From assembly GCA_023213395.1 (NCBI GenBank), contig CM041465.1:44957741-45021740 (forward strand): a stretch of DNA of 64,000 nucleotides. The letters are read 5' to 3'. Below the pieces are notes generated by a model, which searched no databases, had not been told where the DNA came from, and saw nothing but the letters and a program-made list of their open reading frames with translations. The stretch comes from Cycas panzhihuaensis. Lineage: Eukaryota; Cycadophyta. The position numbers were made by a program, and so were the translations under genes. This document shows positions 24,470 through 36,000 of this stretch, in pieces. Numbering within the stretch: position 1 is the stretch's first letter; the number at the start of each line of letters is the position of its first letter.

Positions 24470-25100
24470 ACCCTTGGGTGACTAGACCATGTCGAGTCTC
24501 TTCTAAAATTGGATGCTCACTCTACTACAAACTTAGCCTTAATTATCTTGGCTATATTGATGACATCTTTGAGACTAGAGGTATAGTTGGTCTTTAGTTT
24601 TATTTAAATCCTTTCTTTAGGATTAGTTATGTATGTTTCAATCAGTGTCTACTTATAAAAATTTTGGGTAACTTTATTGTGAATAGCCTGAAACTCATCA
24701 GTGTGTGCTTCTATCAAAGTTGATTGTATTAACCAAGTAAGTTGGCTAAAAAAAGACTAATTCCATGTTTCCTTGTATTACTCAAAGAATAATTTACAAA
24801 ATTAATCCCATATTTGATTTACTAGATATTCCTAAGTTCACCATTTATACTAATGATGGGCTTTTTCTTCCAAGTGGATAGAGGTAAATATCAACTAATC
24901 AACTTGGAACATTTGATTGAGTGCAAAGTATAAATCTAATTTACTAGTTTAATTACAAGATACATCCATATTAAGGTTTGGATCAAAGATTGGTATATTG
25001 ATTTTATGAGTAAATGTTTGTTGATGTGGAGACTGGGGAAGTGGGGTTCTACCTTGTGAAGTTTTACCTTATGAGGTATAGTTGGGTGTTGAGATGAAAC
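24470..25100 (-). pseudogene. gag: Gag of the 12.9-27.2 kb Gypsy
   Basis: Broken frames include HTDEFQAIHNKVTQNF, TLIETYITNPKERI and SSLKDVINIAKIIKAKFVVE. These align with EAYIDEFQALYNHM and SLKEVFKWVHISEAKFVVD in the gag of the chromovirus at 35636-51071. This is the second half of the retrotransposon gag domain. Upstream sequence to about 25600 is too decayed to delimit. Confidence 0.65.
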
Positions 25101-26833
25101 TAAAGAGTTAGATATGTATAATTACAACCTCTTTGGCTAGGTTTATAAGGTCCATTAAGAGCTTGGGTCTATCATGTTTATTTATGTTCTACATAGTAAG
25201 AAATTATATTTCCAAAGAGGAGAGATACTTAGATTAGCTCAATGGTGCCATATATTATGAAAGATAGAAATGGTCTTGATGAAGTGGGATATATTAAGAA
25301 GAAAAGGGATGAAAGAAATAGGAGAAATAAGATATAATGGGTTTTGATCGAATGGGTAAAGATAATTAGAATGGGCACTAAAGAAGTAGGAATGTATAAA
25401 AGAGGAAAAAGAAGGGAGAAAGGGGTGGGCTATAGGGTGCGTATAGATTGTTGACCCCAATATTTGAGTACAAAAATTGCCTAGTGAATTTATATGAGCA
25501 TGAAGAGCTCACTGAGATGATATAAGTGAGTAATAAGCAAAAATTTAAGCTTGTAAGACCCATGGAATACTTGGAAGCTAATTTCCCCCAAAACTGATAG
25601 TTAAAAATGACCTAGTAGAGATAGATTAGTATAATACACTGATTGAAATAAAATATATGAACTTTTATGGTCACTTTCAAGTCATGGACTTTTTTTCTTT
25701 TTTTATGTCAAGTCTAACAATATAGGTCTTGTCTAAATCTAATAAGTATTAGCAATGTTATAACTCCTTTTTTTCTTTGAGTTAAAGAGGACTGGCTAAG
25801 GGATAAAGGGTTTGAAGGACTAAACTCAACTGGACTAAATATTAACTCTAATATGGATTGAATAAGATATAGATGATATTGAAGGTTTGGACTAGATCTC
25901 CAATGTTGTGTTTATTGATGTTGACTATACCGAAAGATCTTGGGAGCTAAACTATACAAATTTTATAGAAATATAATAAGTGCTTTGATTTTATATTCTT
26001 ATTACATTTTTTTCCCCTTTTGTATGATCACTTTGCTAATTGTAGTGGTGTTTGTGAGGAGTGCTTTTACTAATTCATAGGTGATAATCATTTATTAATC
26101 TTATAGTCAAAAATTTATAACAGTTCTCTAATAATATCAACATAAGTACAATAGTCTCAAGATCTTTGTATGAAATGCTTGTGCAATGAATGTTGTATAG
26201 GTGATAGGGGGACCTACCAAACTTTAATAAAGGAGTGTTTGGATCTATATGCCTTGTGATAAACTTCCTTATCATTACTGTAGCTTGGCCCAATATATTA
26301 GGATACTAATTATAGAGGAATATCCATACTCATAGAGTTTGCAATCATGTAGAGGTATTTGAGTAGGGTAACTTCTAAGTGCTAACTGCTAACCCATGCA
26401 TCGTAGAGGGATAAATGATTGATAGTCTTCCTATTCTAAGTTGGTAAGAGAACCTATAAGGGTTCTCCTATATACTTGAAAGTATGTAGAGGTTTAATTA
26501 TATATCTGGGTTCAATCTGAGGATTGGGTATTAGTGCAATTTATACCTCACTTCACATAGTAGAATATACCCACCTATGCTTATCCAAAATGATAGATCA
26601 TTATGATTTTTATAAAGCTATGATATAGGGTCTCTACCTAGACTCTTAGGGAAGGAAGGATGGAACTCAGGATTTAGACTATGTTGCCTACTTGCAACGA
26701 ACTAACATAGAGCAGCAAAATTGATCATAACTTTAAGTAAAACTACTTATAAGAAAAGGTTTTAAAAGTCAGTAAGAGAAAAAAATTTCCTTTTTTATAG
26801 CTTTTGAATGTTTCTACTAGATCTCTCAACCTA
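25101..26833 (-). other. 5' leader and gag N-terminal region of the 12.9-27.2 kb Gypsy
   Basis: No secure coding. The part at 26380-26720 resembles the leader of the chromovirus at 57631-63696 (62860-63180): both carry a GGTCCTCCTATATAC/GGTTCTCCTATATAC block, an AGGATTG block, and an AGGGTCTC block near the 5' LTR, in the same order and distance. Confidence 0.55.
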
Positions 26834-26845
26834 GCTCTTAAACCA
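26834..26845 (-). other. Primer-binding site, mutated tRNA-Met type
   Basis: Minus strand TGGTTTAAGAGC, two bases beyond the LTR end; 10 of 12 bases agree with TGGTATCAGAGC. It shows that 26848-27244 is the 5' LTR of a minus-strand element. Confidence 0.7.
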
Positions 26846-26847
26846 CT

Positions 26848-27244
26848 TGATACAAATCCAACCAACAATTTTCATACTAATGGAATCTTAGGAGGGAAAA
26901 TAGAGCATAATAGATCTTTATTAACACTTTAATAGATCAAATTATATCAAAAGTATAAAATAAGAGGACAAGGAAGCTTAAAGAATACCAAAAGATAAGA
27001 TGCATATAGTACAATCTCATAAGACAAAATTACACCATAAGAGATCTTTTTATAAATACTTAGCCTAAAGTAGACAAAAGTGGCCACTTTTCCTAGCATC
27101 ATATTTGTGAACCATACAACCTTTAATCTCATTAGTGGAGATATATAGCCTATGTGCATAAATTAATAATTGACATTAACCTTCTCCACCTTAAGCATAT
27201 GGTGGGATGCTTATGTGTTGTTAAACTTAGGAGGTTGCTTAACA
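26848..27244 (-). repeat. 5' LTR of the 12.9-27.2 kb Gypsy
   Basis: 397 bp. On the minus strand it begins TGTTAAGCAACC and ends GGATTTGTATCA. It aligns with 12877-13315 throughout, but lacks the 41-bp duplicate found there. Divergence between the two copies is clearly greater than in the younger elements at 40.3 and 57.6 kb. Confidence 0.85.
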
Positions 27245-28323
27245 ATCATATTCAATTCTTAAGGTAACTTAGTAATTACTATGATGTAAAGATAAGATTA
27301 ATATTCTTTATATTTTTCCTCTTTCTATACTTAAAAAACATCTTCTAAGTTCATTGATTAAGATTTAATTATATTATATTCAAGGCATGCTTTAGCAACT
27401 CGATTAATTAAATCTTCTACTATTGCTTAGTAATGGTAAATGTCTTCATAGGGTGCTTCTCATTTATTTTGCTCTATTGAAATTGATGCATAATCTTTCT
27501 CATATATTCCTTGTCTCTTATCTAATAGAATAATAGCTACTTTGTTATTGTAGTGGATTTTTAGCCTTTTAAAATCTAGTTAAAGAGTTTTCCTCTCATT
27601 CTTTTGCCCCATGGTTTTACAAGTAGAATCTGGTACACATCCTTAACTCTTGGCAAGGAAATAACTTTGAAATTAACTTTTGATAAGATACCTAAATATG
27701 ATACTTGATATGATATTAATTGACCAATAGGTGGAACCAGGTTTTGATTAGCAACCTCTATGATAATCAGTAATTTAATTAGTTTAGGCCTTCCTAATTT
27801 CTTCCACGTTTCTTTTGTTAGTAGATTTACTTGGGCTCTAAAATCAATAATGGAATCTTGTAATGCGTAGTTATCAATTTGAATATCTACCAAAGGTTCC
27901 AAGACTTCATCTTCATTTACTTGTCAATGAATCATCTACCTCACTTGTGTTACCTTTGTCATAGTTTGACTCTTGTTAATTATGCTTAAAATTTGAGTGA
28001 TTGCCAAATATACCATTGTGAATATCCTTTGGGCCTTCTTTGTTTCACTAAGTTCTACACATTTGTCATTCTAAATAGGGAGAAAGAAGTCTTTAAAATT
28101 GAGCATTGGATTAAAACTTATTCTTGGATTTCCAAAATATCTTCTTCTACTCCAAAAAGTTTGGATAAGACATCCTTTGCTTGATAATCTTATTCAAGAT
28201 CATCTTTGGTTGTTTTTGATGGAGCTCTACTCCTCCTTTTGTGCCTTATTGAGTAACATAATTTATCTCCTTTTCTCCTCTTACTAATGGATTTTTTGGT
28301 TCTCTTATAAGTAGCATTGGTCT
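27245..28323 (-). mobile_element. Eroded Gypsy retrotransposon, upstream part (gag/PR)
   Basis: Continuation of the element whose RT and IN are at 10121-12876. It holds the protease at 27576-27902 and, higher up, gag-like but unreadable sequence. It ends at 28323 where a Copia element inserted with TSD GGTCT. Beyond that Copia (35133 onward) lies the LTR of another old Copia. Confidence 0.65.
27576..27902 (-). pseudogene. pol: Gypsy aspartic protease
   Basis: An open frame of 108 codons. DSIIDFRAQVNLLTKETWKKLGRPK (given in parts: DFRAQVN at the active-site position) is the family's LDSGSQVN with Ser-Gly replaced by Phe-Arg. It is followed by EVANQNLVPPIGQL, the usual M-A-N-Q-x-L-V-x-P-I-G segment, and LLVKPWGKR at the place of LLGRPWL. 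The active-site triad Asp-Ser-Gly is therefore damaged although the frame is open. It would have been the processing enzyme of the Gypsy split by the 12.9-27.2 kb insertion. Confidence 0.75.
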
Positions 28324-28732
28324 TGTTAGAAATAATTAATGTTATCTTATAATGTTGACTTTATAATGTCCATTTATTAATGTATTATTAGTTAATTATA
28401 TAGTTCAGTAAAATGGACATCTAGCCATTTCAACAAGCTCTTATCTTCTTCCTTTTCAGAATATTTCCTATATTCTAGGAGGCAGTGTTGACCACATTAT
28501 GTAGGAAGGAGGTTTAGTAAGGTTTGTGGCATTCTGTGAGAGAGGATAAGATCCTCACCTGTAGCCATGTATTATCATATTTTATTATAATAAACTTATA
28601 TTATTTATGAGGTGGTTTTTAATCCTCTAAAGGGGTTTTCCACTTGCTAAACTCTGTGAAGATCTATAATTGTCCATTGCTATTATTTAAAGATTATACA
28701 TATGAATTCTTAATATAACCCTCTCTCTAACA
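28324..28732 (+). repeat. 5' LTR of the Copia at 28324-35127
   Basis: 409 bp, TGTTAGAAATAATTAATG...CTCTCTCTAACA. Matches 34718-35127 with scattered changes. Confidence 0.93.
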
Positions 28733-28743
28733 TGGTATTAGAG
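28733..28743 (+). other. Primer-binding site
   Basis: TGGTATTAGAG immediately at the LTR end; one change (C to T) from the tRNA-Met site TGGTATCAGAG. Confidence 0.85.
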
Positions 28744-30559
28744 TAGGGCATCCTAAGAGAAGATTTAAAACAAAGTCATAATGGGCACTTTTATTAGATA
28801 AAACCCTAACAGTTGGTGACCTATTATAAGCAGAAACAAATACAGTAAATGAAGAAAAGCCAATGATGTAGAGATGCTAGCCATGCATTGAGTCACACCT
28901 TCGTAATTCACCTGGATACATTTGAAGACACCTAATCAGTTATATTCTATCATTATACTAGGTATATTATGTAGAAAATAAAGGTTGAATTAATGTGAAT
29001 GCCACATAGACACCCACAAAAGAGGGAAGATCCTATGCAGACTTGAAGATGTATTAAGGATTCTACACATATAGATCTTTTAAAGAGGCCACATAGTCTT
29101 TGAAGCACATGATCGCCATTAAACTTGACACCATCTAAATGTGATCTTCCTCACTTGATTCCTTACAACACAGATCTCTAGATGAAGATGAAGAGGTGCC
29201 ATTGCTCCATGCAGTAGCAACAAACTCATTCCAGTTACAAAATCAAAACCCTCTAGCCACAGATGTAAGTGTCTTATGCCATAAATATAGCCATAATGCC
29301 ATTAACAATACTATTAATGGAGGTGGCCTACTATTCTACTCAAGAGAAGCCATACATTTACAGACGAAAGAAATCTACTTACTTGATGCTACTTGCAACC
29401 ATAATATATTTAGTGAAAATCAGCTACCATAGTTTCTTTAGTGAAAACCTATTGAAAACCTCGAATTAAGGTTAATATTTTCATTTTTTTTACATCCAAA
29501 TGGATGTGAGATCTCTATTAAATCTAATCTATTCTTTTTTATAGATGCAAAAAAGAATACAATATGGTTCTATAAAATTTAATATGGTTTCTTTTTTTAA
29601 TATTTTAAATTAAATTAAATTCAATACTTAGGTCTATCAGCCACCTTTCTCATAGCCCCTTGGTCATCTCAGTTGCCATATGAACCTTTTTAAATTTCAA
29701 ATATTATTAATTTACTTAATTCAAAATTTGGGTCTACTATTTATTATCCCCTTTCTCTGCCAACCCCCACTCATATAAGCCCCTCCATATGACCTTGATT
29801 CGATGATAAAAAGGGCTTAACCCCTAATTCTTAGCCCCCTCCTTATTGCAAATGAGGTACTTATACAAATTTAGGTATAACTTCTTTATTCAAACTCCAA
29901 ATTTAGTTTTGGAAGTTGTGTTAGATCCTTGATTTAAATGCCAACATTTGAATAGTCTTTCAAGCTATTTAGACACCATTTTAATGTGAAAAACCTTGCT
30001 TAAAATCAAGCATTCCATCATGACTAGGTAAGTTCAGGTACGTGAGTTCAACCTATAGTTTTCTCTATATTTTTTAAACAGTATTACTTTAATCTAAATC
30101 ACATTTAATTATTTATCAAATTTACTAACTAATTACATTATTTTATTGTATATTTTTTAATAAATTTATATAGTTTACTAATCAAACAATTAAACTATTA
30201 TTTCATTATTTTTTAATATAAATAATGTTAAAAATATATAAATGCTTATATATTTAATGTAATGTTTTAAATGTATATTTAAATTTATACTTCTTGATTA
30301 TTGACTACCAATTTTTAATGTGTTAAAGGGTTTATTTCCTTATAAAAGTTGATTATACATCTATATTTATATATGCATACGTATCAATGATATTTTTTTA
30401 ATTCAAAGTAAATGTTATGATTATTGTTTATTATGGGTTAACAATTCCTTCTTCACCTTTTTGTTTATTTAAAAAATTTCATTAAAGAGGATCTCTTATA
30501 TATCTCTTATCCAATATAGCATTCATACCTGGAAGAATCTCCTATGCTTCAATTTTAGT
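28744..30559 (+). other. Leader of the Copia at 28324
   Basis: 1.8 kb without a supportable gene. An open frame of 78 codons at 29196-29432 (overlapped by one of 66) has no recognisable domain and is preceded by many stops. The part from 29460 to 30460 is very A/T-rich. Confidence 0.5.
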
Positions 30560-31440
30560 TTTAATAGGCTCAAATTACACTGACTAGAAAGCTCGTATAT
30601 TCCATCACCTAAAGCAACAAAAGATTTGACGATATGTCATAGGAGAATTTACAAAACTAATAGACACTAAATCAGAAGCCTATATGGTTTATTTAATAAA
30701 TTGTGATGGAGCCCTAGGCATTATCATAACCTCTCTCTCACCAGATATAAGTTGATAATTCTCTAAAATAGATGATCTTACCATTATCTAGAATACACTT
30801 AAAGAAAAATATGATAAGATTGACATACAAAAGTTAGGAGTGCTTGAACAATAAATGTACGATTTAAATTATGAAGATTTCTCTAAAATTGAAGATTTCT
30901 TATCAAAACTTTAATTCATCAATAAAGATTTAAAAACTTATAAAATATCTACAATAAAAGAAGGTGACAAAGTTATAACTACCATACATGCAAGAGATGA
31001 TAATACACTTGTCCATCTAGTGATTAATAAACTTGCTAAATATTTTAATATTTTTAAAGCTACTAGGCAACATGTAGGATATCCTCTAATAACTTTTAAT
31101 CAGTTAAAAAATTAACTGATTGAACACCTAACGATGTTAATATAAACTGGAAAACTACAAGATCCTTCACAAACTTATTTTTCTAAATCTAAGCCACCAA
31201 ACAAATACAAAAATTAAAATAACAATCAAAATAATCATAATAGTCACCACAAAGATAAAGGTTTTTTTTAAAAAATAACTTCAATAAAAATTCTAAGTAC
31301 TTTGGACCACCAAAATGTTATAATACTTCTAAACAACCATTCAAAAAATGGAATGCTTCTAACTCTAATCCTAATCAGAACATTAATTATGCCTACTGCC
31401 ACAAAAAATGGTATATAATTGACATATGCAGAAATAGAAT
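30560..31440 (+). pseudogene. gag: Copia gag remnant with zinc knuckle
   Basis: Heavily stopped. Fragments such as CLNNKCTI and SYQNFNSSIK, and a knuckle AYCHKKWYIIDICRN near 31390-31435, identify gag. The knuckle retains Cys, His and Cys positions but the Gly before His is Trp and its His is Tyr. Function is lost. Confidence 0.6.
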
Positions 31441-31545
31441 TACTTATAAAGCCTAAAAAGATTCTAAGGGGATCTAATCATGATCTTATAATTCTAATCA
31501 TTTTTTAATTACTATTACATCAACACTTCCAACACCTACATCACA

Positions 31546-31800
31546 ACCACTATTATGGATTTTAGATTCTAGTATATCCCATCATATGATAGGTTACCAA
31601 GAATATCTAACTTCCCATTAGTCTGATCTTAATTCTAAAAAGAAAATGTCATTCAAAAGTGGATCTCAATTAAAAGTTAAAAGTATAGGAGATGTTACCT
31701 TAAAAGACAATTCAATCAAAGACATATTTTATATTCCAGGACTATTACCTAATCTTTTATCAATCTATCAAATCTGCTAGAAAGACCTAGTTGTCAAATT
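31546..31800 (+). pseudogene. pol: Copia protease remnant
   Basis: PLLWILDSSISHHMIGYQ carries the W-x-LDSGASHHM motif with Gly changed to Ser and Ala to Ile; the catalytic Asp is still there. SIGDVTLKDNSIKDIFYIPG follows, as is usual before the GAG-pre-integrase region. Confidence 0.75.
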
Positions 31801-31959
31801 CTAGAAAGATAAATTCATTATCAAATAACCTTTTAACAAATTTAAAAATATTACTTTAGAACCTACTGATTATAAAATAGTTTTGTATAGTTTAGTGAAT
31901 CTAAATCAATATAAAACAAAATGCTTTAGTGTCTTTATCACTAAATTTGACCTAGTCAG

Positions 31960-32800
31960 TAAGCTATGGCATGTCCAGTTTGCCCATAATAGTTATGGAA
32001 AATTATGATATTTAAATAAGCATGATATGGTATATGGACTCCCTCCCCTATCTACTGGATATGATGTTTATGTTAAGCCTATGTAATAGGTAAACCACAC
32101 ATGGATCCTTCTCTATATCAAACATCATTTCAAGTAAAAGTTCTACTTGAACTTATTCACTCAAACATTTGTGACCTCTTGAAAATATCATCATACTTTG
32201 GAAGCAAATATTTTGTTACTTTTATTAATCACTTCTCTGGGAAATGTTGAGTATATATGCTCAAGACTAGAAGTTAAATATTTTACTTATTTATTGAGTT
32301 TAAAACATTGGTTAAAAACTAATCTAACTCCAAAATTAAAATCTTTAGATCTAATAACGCTAAAGGGTATTTAAGCAATAAATTTACTTCATATTATAAA
32401 AAGCACGAAATTAGATTTCAATATTTCATCATCTATACCCCTTAATAGAATGGTGTTATATAATACAAAAAGCATACTCTTATTGAAATGATCAGATGAA
32501 TGATACATGCAAAAGGTCTTGATCTTAAGTTATGGGTTGAAACAATAGCTTATTCTAACTATTTATTAAATTAGTTACCAAGTAAATCCCTCCAAAATAT
32601 GACACCAGAATAAAATAGTCTAGTAAAAAACCATCTATAAAACATCTTAAAGTTTTTGGAAGTATTATTTGGGGACATATTCCTAAGGAAAAATGAAACA
32701 AACTTGATCCCAAAAGCGCTAAATTTATCTTCATTAGATACAACGAAGAAAGTAAAGCTTATATATTATTATATCCTATCACACATAAATCTTAATTTTA
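31960..32800 (+). pseudogene. pol: Copia integrase, catalytic residues lost
   Basis: KLWHVQFAHNSYGKL starts the zinc-finger part. The core reads LIHSNICDLL in place of SDICGP (Asp 1 to Asn), FRSNNAKGYLSNKF in place of DNGGEY (Asp 2 to Asn), and NGVI-stop-YKKHTL in place of NGVVERK (Glu gone). All three catalytic positions have changed, which is unusual even for decayed copies. Confidence 0.75.
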
Positions 32801-33159
32801 CGTGATGTTATTTTTGATGAAGAAGGATTTTCATAAAAAATAAATCTTATGGAACTTCTTATTGAGAGATTATTAATTAATATTTATCTAAAAGATCCCT
32901 AAAAAATACAAGTAAACAAGGAAGCAATTGATAGTTTATCTTCATAAGTCCATAACTGGACCTTAAGTGAATCTAGTACGTCTAAACCTTTTAATCAACC
33001 ATCTACTTCTAATCAATTAAATTCTTTTGATCAACATTTCACTTCTAATTCTTGAAGAAATAAACAACTAGTTTGGGCTAAGAAAACCCTTTCAACAACT
33101 GGTTCTGATGTTGGTGATCTATCAGATACTAGAAGAACTAGATCAAATAAATTATAAGT

Positions 33160-33930
33160 CAGTTTTGTATTAATGGCTAAAGTAATGACTAGTAATAACC
33201 CTAAAACTTATAAAGAAGTATGTTATAATCCTATATGGCAATAAACTATGTAAGATAAATATGATGCTCTTTAGAAAAATTTAACTTGGGATTTAGTACC
33301 ATTACCTCCTAGCAAAAATTTGGTAGACTATAAATGGGTTTACTGAATAGAATATAATTTAAAAGGAATAATTGAAAAATATAAGGCTTATTTAGTAGCC
33401 AAAGGTTTTTCTCAGGTTGACGATATTGATTACACTGAAACCTTTTCTCCTATTGCTAAAATGAATATAATAAAAACCATCATTACTTTTAGCTAGCAAA
33501 TATATCAAATAGATGTAAAGAGTACTTTCTTAAATGATAATCTTAGGGAAGAAATATATATATCTCAACCATCTGGTTTTATATCTAATTCTAATCTTAT
33601 TTGCAAATTTAAGAAATCATTATATGGCCTTAAATAAACTCCCAGGGCTTAGTATATTAGGATCGATAATTATCTTCTTCAAAATAGATATACTAAATAT
33701 GTTAGTGATCCTAACCTCTATTTCAAATGAGAAAATAATAATATTACCATTTTAATCCTTTATGTTGATGATATTATAAGAATTGGATCATTACTTTCTT
33801 ACATTCATAAGCTAAAACCAATTTTGATGAGTAAATTTAAAATGAAAGACTTAGGGCTTTTACATTATTTTCTAGGCCTACAAATTTATTAATTAGAATA
33901 AAAAATAACTATTTTTCAACCTACATACAT
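33160..33930 (+). pseudogene. pol: Copia reverse transcriptase
   Basis: NLTWDLVPLPPSKN, KYKAYLVAKGFSQVDDIDYTETF in parts, [25 protein letters not shown] and the palm box LYVDDIIRIGS near 33760 with both Asp. LGLLHYFLGLQIY closes it. Several stops (SLYGLK-stop, FYFK-stop) have replaced Gln or Trp. This is the best preserved domain of the element. Confidence 0.85.
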
Positions 33931-34049
33931 TATTGATTTAATAAAAATATTCAATATGGAAAGTGTAAAGCTAACCCTAAATCCTCTATAATCAAGTGTA
34001 AAATTAACAATTGATTATTAATCTCCATCTTGTGATTCTACCTTATATC

Positions 34050-34600
34050 ATCAGTTAACAGGTAGCTTTATTTACTTAACCCATACTTGCTTAGATATCT
34101 CCTATGCTATTACCTTGTGTTTTAGGTACATGAAAAAACCCCATGAGTCTCATTAGAAAGTAGCAAAACAAATTCTAAGATATCTTTAAGGTATGATTTA
34201 TCATGGTCTAACCTATAATGTTTGTAATACTAACCTTAAGTTAATAGGTTATATAGATTCAAACTAGGCAGGATACTTCAACGATTGAAAATCTATAGTT
34301 GGTTATGTTTTCTTTCTTAACTCTTCACCGATTACTTGGTCTAGGAAGAAAATGTAATTATTAGCATTATCTATAATGGAAGCTAAATATCAAGCATTGG
34401 TAGAATCTAACTAATCCTGTTACATGTTCTAGAATTAAGCATATAGAATTACATTAATATTTTACTCATAATCTTATAAATGATAATACTATTAATCTAT
34501 TTTATTGTCTTACAGATTTATAGATTGTCGACATCTTAACCAAACCATTAACTAAAGTCAAGTTCATAAAGCTACAAGAATTGTTAAAGATTAATAAAGT
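34050..34600 (+). pseudogene. pol: Copia RNase H
   Basis: QLTGSFIYLTHTCLDISYA, KQILRYL-stop-GMIYHGL, GYIDSN with the catalytic Asp, SIVGYVFFLNSSPITWSRKK and SIMEAKYQALVES are in order. The C-terminal part from about 34420 has a deletion or frameshift, and IYCDN is not readable. Confidence 0.8.
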
Positions 34601-34717
34601 CTTCATCAAAGGGGGATTACCATGCTGCAGTCTTCATCATCTTCTCTATTATCTTCTTTTCTCTTCTTTCCTATCTTCTATATTATCTATTGTATAAAAG
34701 ATAATATTAAAGGGGGA

Positions 34718-35127
34718 TATTAGCAATAATTAATGTTATCTTTATAATGTTGAATTTATAATATCCATTTATTAATGTATAATTAATTAATTATATAGTT
34801 TGGTAAAATGGACAACTGCCCATTTTAACGAACTCTTATCTTCTTTCTTTTTAGAGTCTTTTCTACATTCTATGAGATTGGGTTGACCACATTATGTAGG
34901 AAGGAGGTTTGGTAAGGCTATTAGCATTTTTTGAGAGAGGATGAGATCCTTACCTATAGCTATATATTATCATATTTTACTATAATAAACTTATACTATT
35001 TACGAGATAATTTTTTATCCCTTAAAGGGATTTTCCTCCTTACAAACTATGTGCAAATCTATGATTGTCTATTACTATTATTTGAATATTATATATGCAA
35101 ATTCTTAATATAACCCTCTCTCTAATA
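34718..35127 (+). repeat. 3' LTR of the Copia at 28324-35127
   Basis: 410 bp starting TATTAGCAATAATTAATG (TG changed to TA) after a polypurine tract AAAGGGGGA at 34709-34717, and ending CTCTCTCTAATA (CA changed to TA). The TSD GGTCT follows. Confidence 0.92.
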
Positions 35128-35134
35128 GGTCTCT

Positions 35135-35536
35135 TGAATGTTCTTAGTGTTAAGAGCATTAGGATCTAAGATACATATACACTTATCATAGATATTAAAT
35201 GAAATATCAACAAAGAACAATGAAATATGTAAAAATAAGTAGAACAAAGTAAATGACAAAGTTATGGGTGAATTAGTCACCACATACAACTCTCTTATGG
35301 GAAAAGCTTTCATATTAATCACCAAATTCATTAAGATACAAAGGTGTAGGGCTAAATATATAGGCCATTTGCCAATATTACAAAGTATTTAATAGACTGA
35401 CTTAATGGCAAAGGAGGCAAGCCTGAACTTAATATTAAATATAATTAAATTACACCAAGGGTCCTTTAACTTTATAATATAAATATTAAATTACAATAAT
35501 ATAAGAAACGACAACTGCTATTAGATAGTTTTAACA
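35135..35536 (-). repeat. Probable 3' LTR of the old minus-strand Copia
   Basis: Starts TGTTAAAACTATC on the minus strand directly after the polypurine tract. The end at CATTCA (35135) is a best guess, since the partner LTR would lie beyond the window. It abuts the TSD of the Copia at 28324-35127. Confidence 0.6.
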
Positions 35537-35635
35537 CCCTTCCTTAATAGTAGCTTTATTTCCTTGGATGTCAAGGTCATATCTAAACTATTCAAACTTT
35601 AGTTTAGTAAGGGCTTTAATAAAGATGTCAGTGAC
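35135..35635 (-). mobile_element. 3' end of an old minus-strand Copia element
   Basis: Contains its 3' LTR (35135-35536), a polypurine tract (35537-35548: minus strand ATTAAGGAAGGG) and the last RNase H codons TDIFIKALTKLKFE. The rest of the element continues at 51077-54604, on the other side of the Gypsy at 35636-51071. This join is supported by the GTGAC duplication at both breakpoints. The open frame at 35122-35331 lies in the LTR and is accidental. Confidence 0.75.
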
Positions 35636-35982
35636 TATAATATAACCTTGTCTTTCCTTAACACTAGTAAGCAGGGGCTACTAATAGGTTAAGGACTACT
35701 GTACTTATTAAGATTCATGCATGGACTGCTAAGCCATCTAATAAGACGTAAAGCTGCTAGGGCCACTAATAGAATCACAAGGAAGAAGACCCTTGCATGT
35801 ATATTTAAAGGGTCAAATATCACTTGTAATGGTTGTTGAGTATTATTATCTTGAAGAGAAAGTACTTTAATACTCCTTTTGGTGATTTATTATTTATGAT
35901 CTGTTTGCACACTTATGTTAATTTGGATTTACTTTTATTGATCTGCATCTACAAGGTTAAATTTCTGACAAAAAATACTCCA
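35636..35982 (+). repeat. 5' LTR of the Gypsy at 35636-51071
   Basis: 347 bp; begins TATAATATAACC (TG lost) and ends ATACTCCA. It aligns with 50725-51071 throughout. The block ACCCTTGCATGT...TATTTAAAGGGTC holds a plausible TATA box near 35805. Confidence 0.9.
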
Positions 35983-35984
35983 AG

Positions 35985-36000
35985 TGGTATTAGAGCGACA
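35985..36000 (+). other. Primer-binding site
   Basis: TGGTATTAGAGCGACA, two bases inside the LTR; differs from TGGTATCAGAGC at one base. Confidence 0.9.

Larger units (their letters stand above)
12877..27244 (-). mobile_element. Gypsy chromovirus-like element, split by a Copia insertion
   Basis: Two LTRs in the same orientation (12877-13315 and 26848-27244) enclose minus-strand gag, RT and integrase pieces, plus a polypurine tract next to the lower LTR and a primer site next to the upper one. A plus-strand Copia element (13944-21594) splits the integrase. The flanks are GCCAT before 12877 and ATCAT after 27244, at best a decayed TSD. Gag, RT and integrase wording is close to the chromovirus at 35636-51071, and its leader resembles that of the element at 57631-63696. 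All domains carry stops. It sits inside the Gypsy whose RT is at 10.9-12.2 kb and protease at 27.6-27.9 kb. Confidence 0.8.
28324..35127 (+). mobile_element. Copia LTR retrotransposon, complete ends, decayed coding
   Basis: A 6804-bp plus-strand element with LTRs of about 410 bp, tRNA-Met-type primer site, polypurine tract and a perfect 5-bp TSD GGTCT (28319-28323 and 35128-35132). Order gag-PR-IN-RT-RH is Copia. All domains carry many stops; integrase has lost its catalytic residues, while the RT palm box is intact. Confidence 0.93.
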
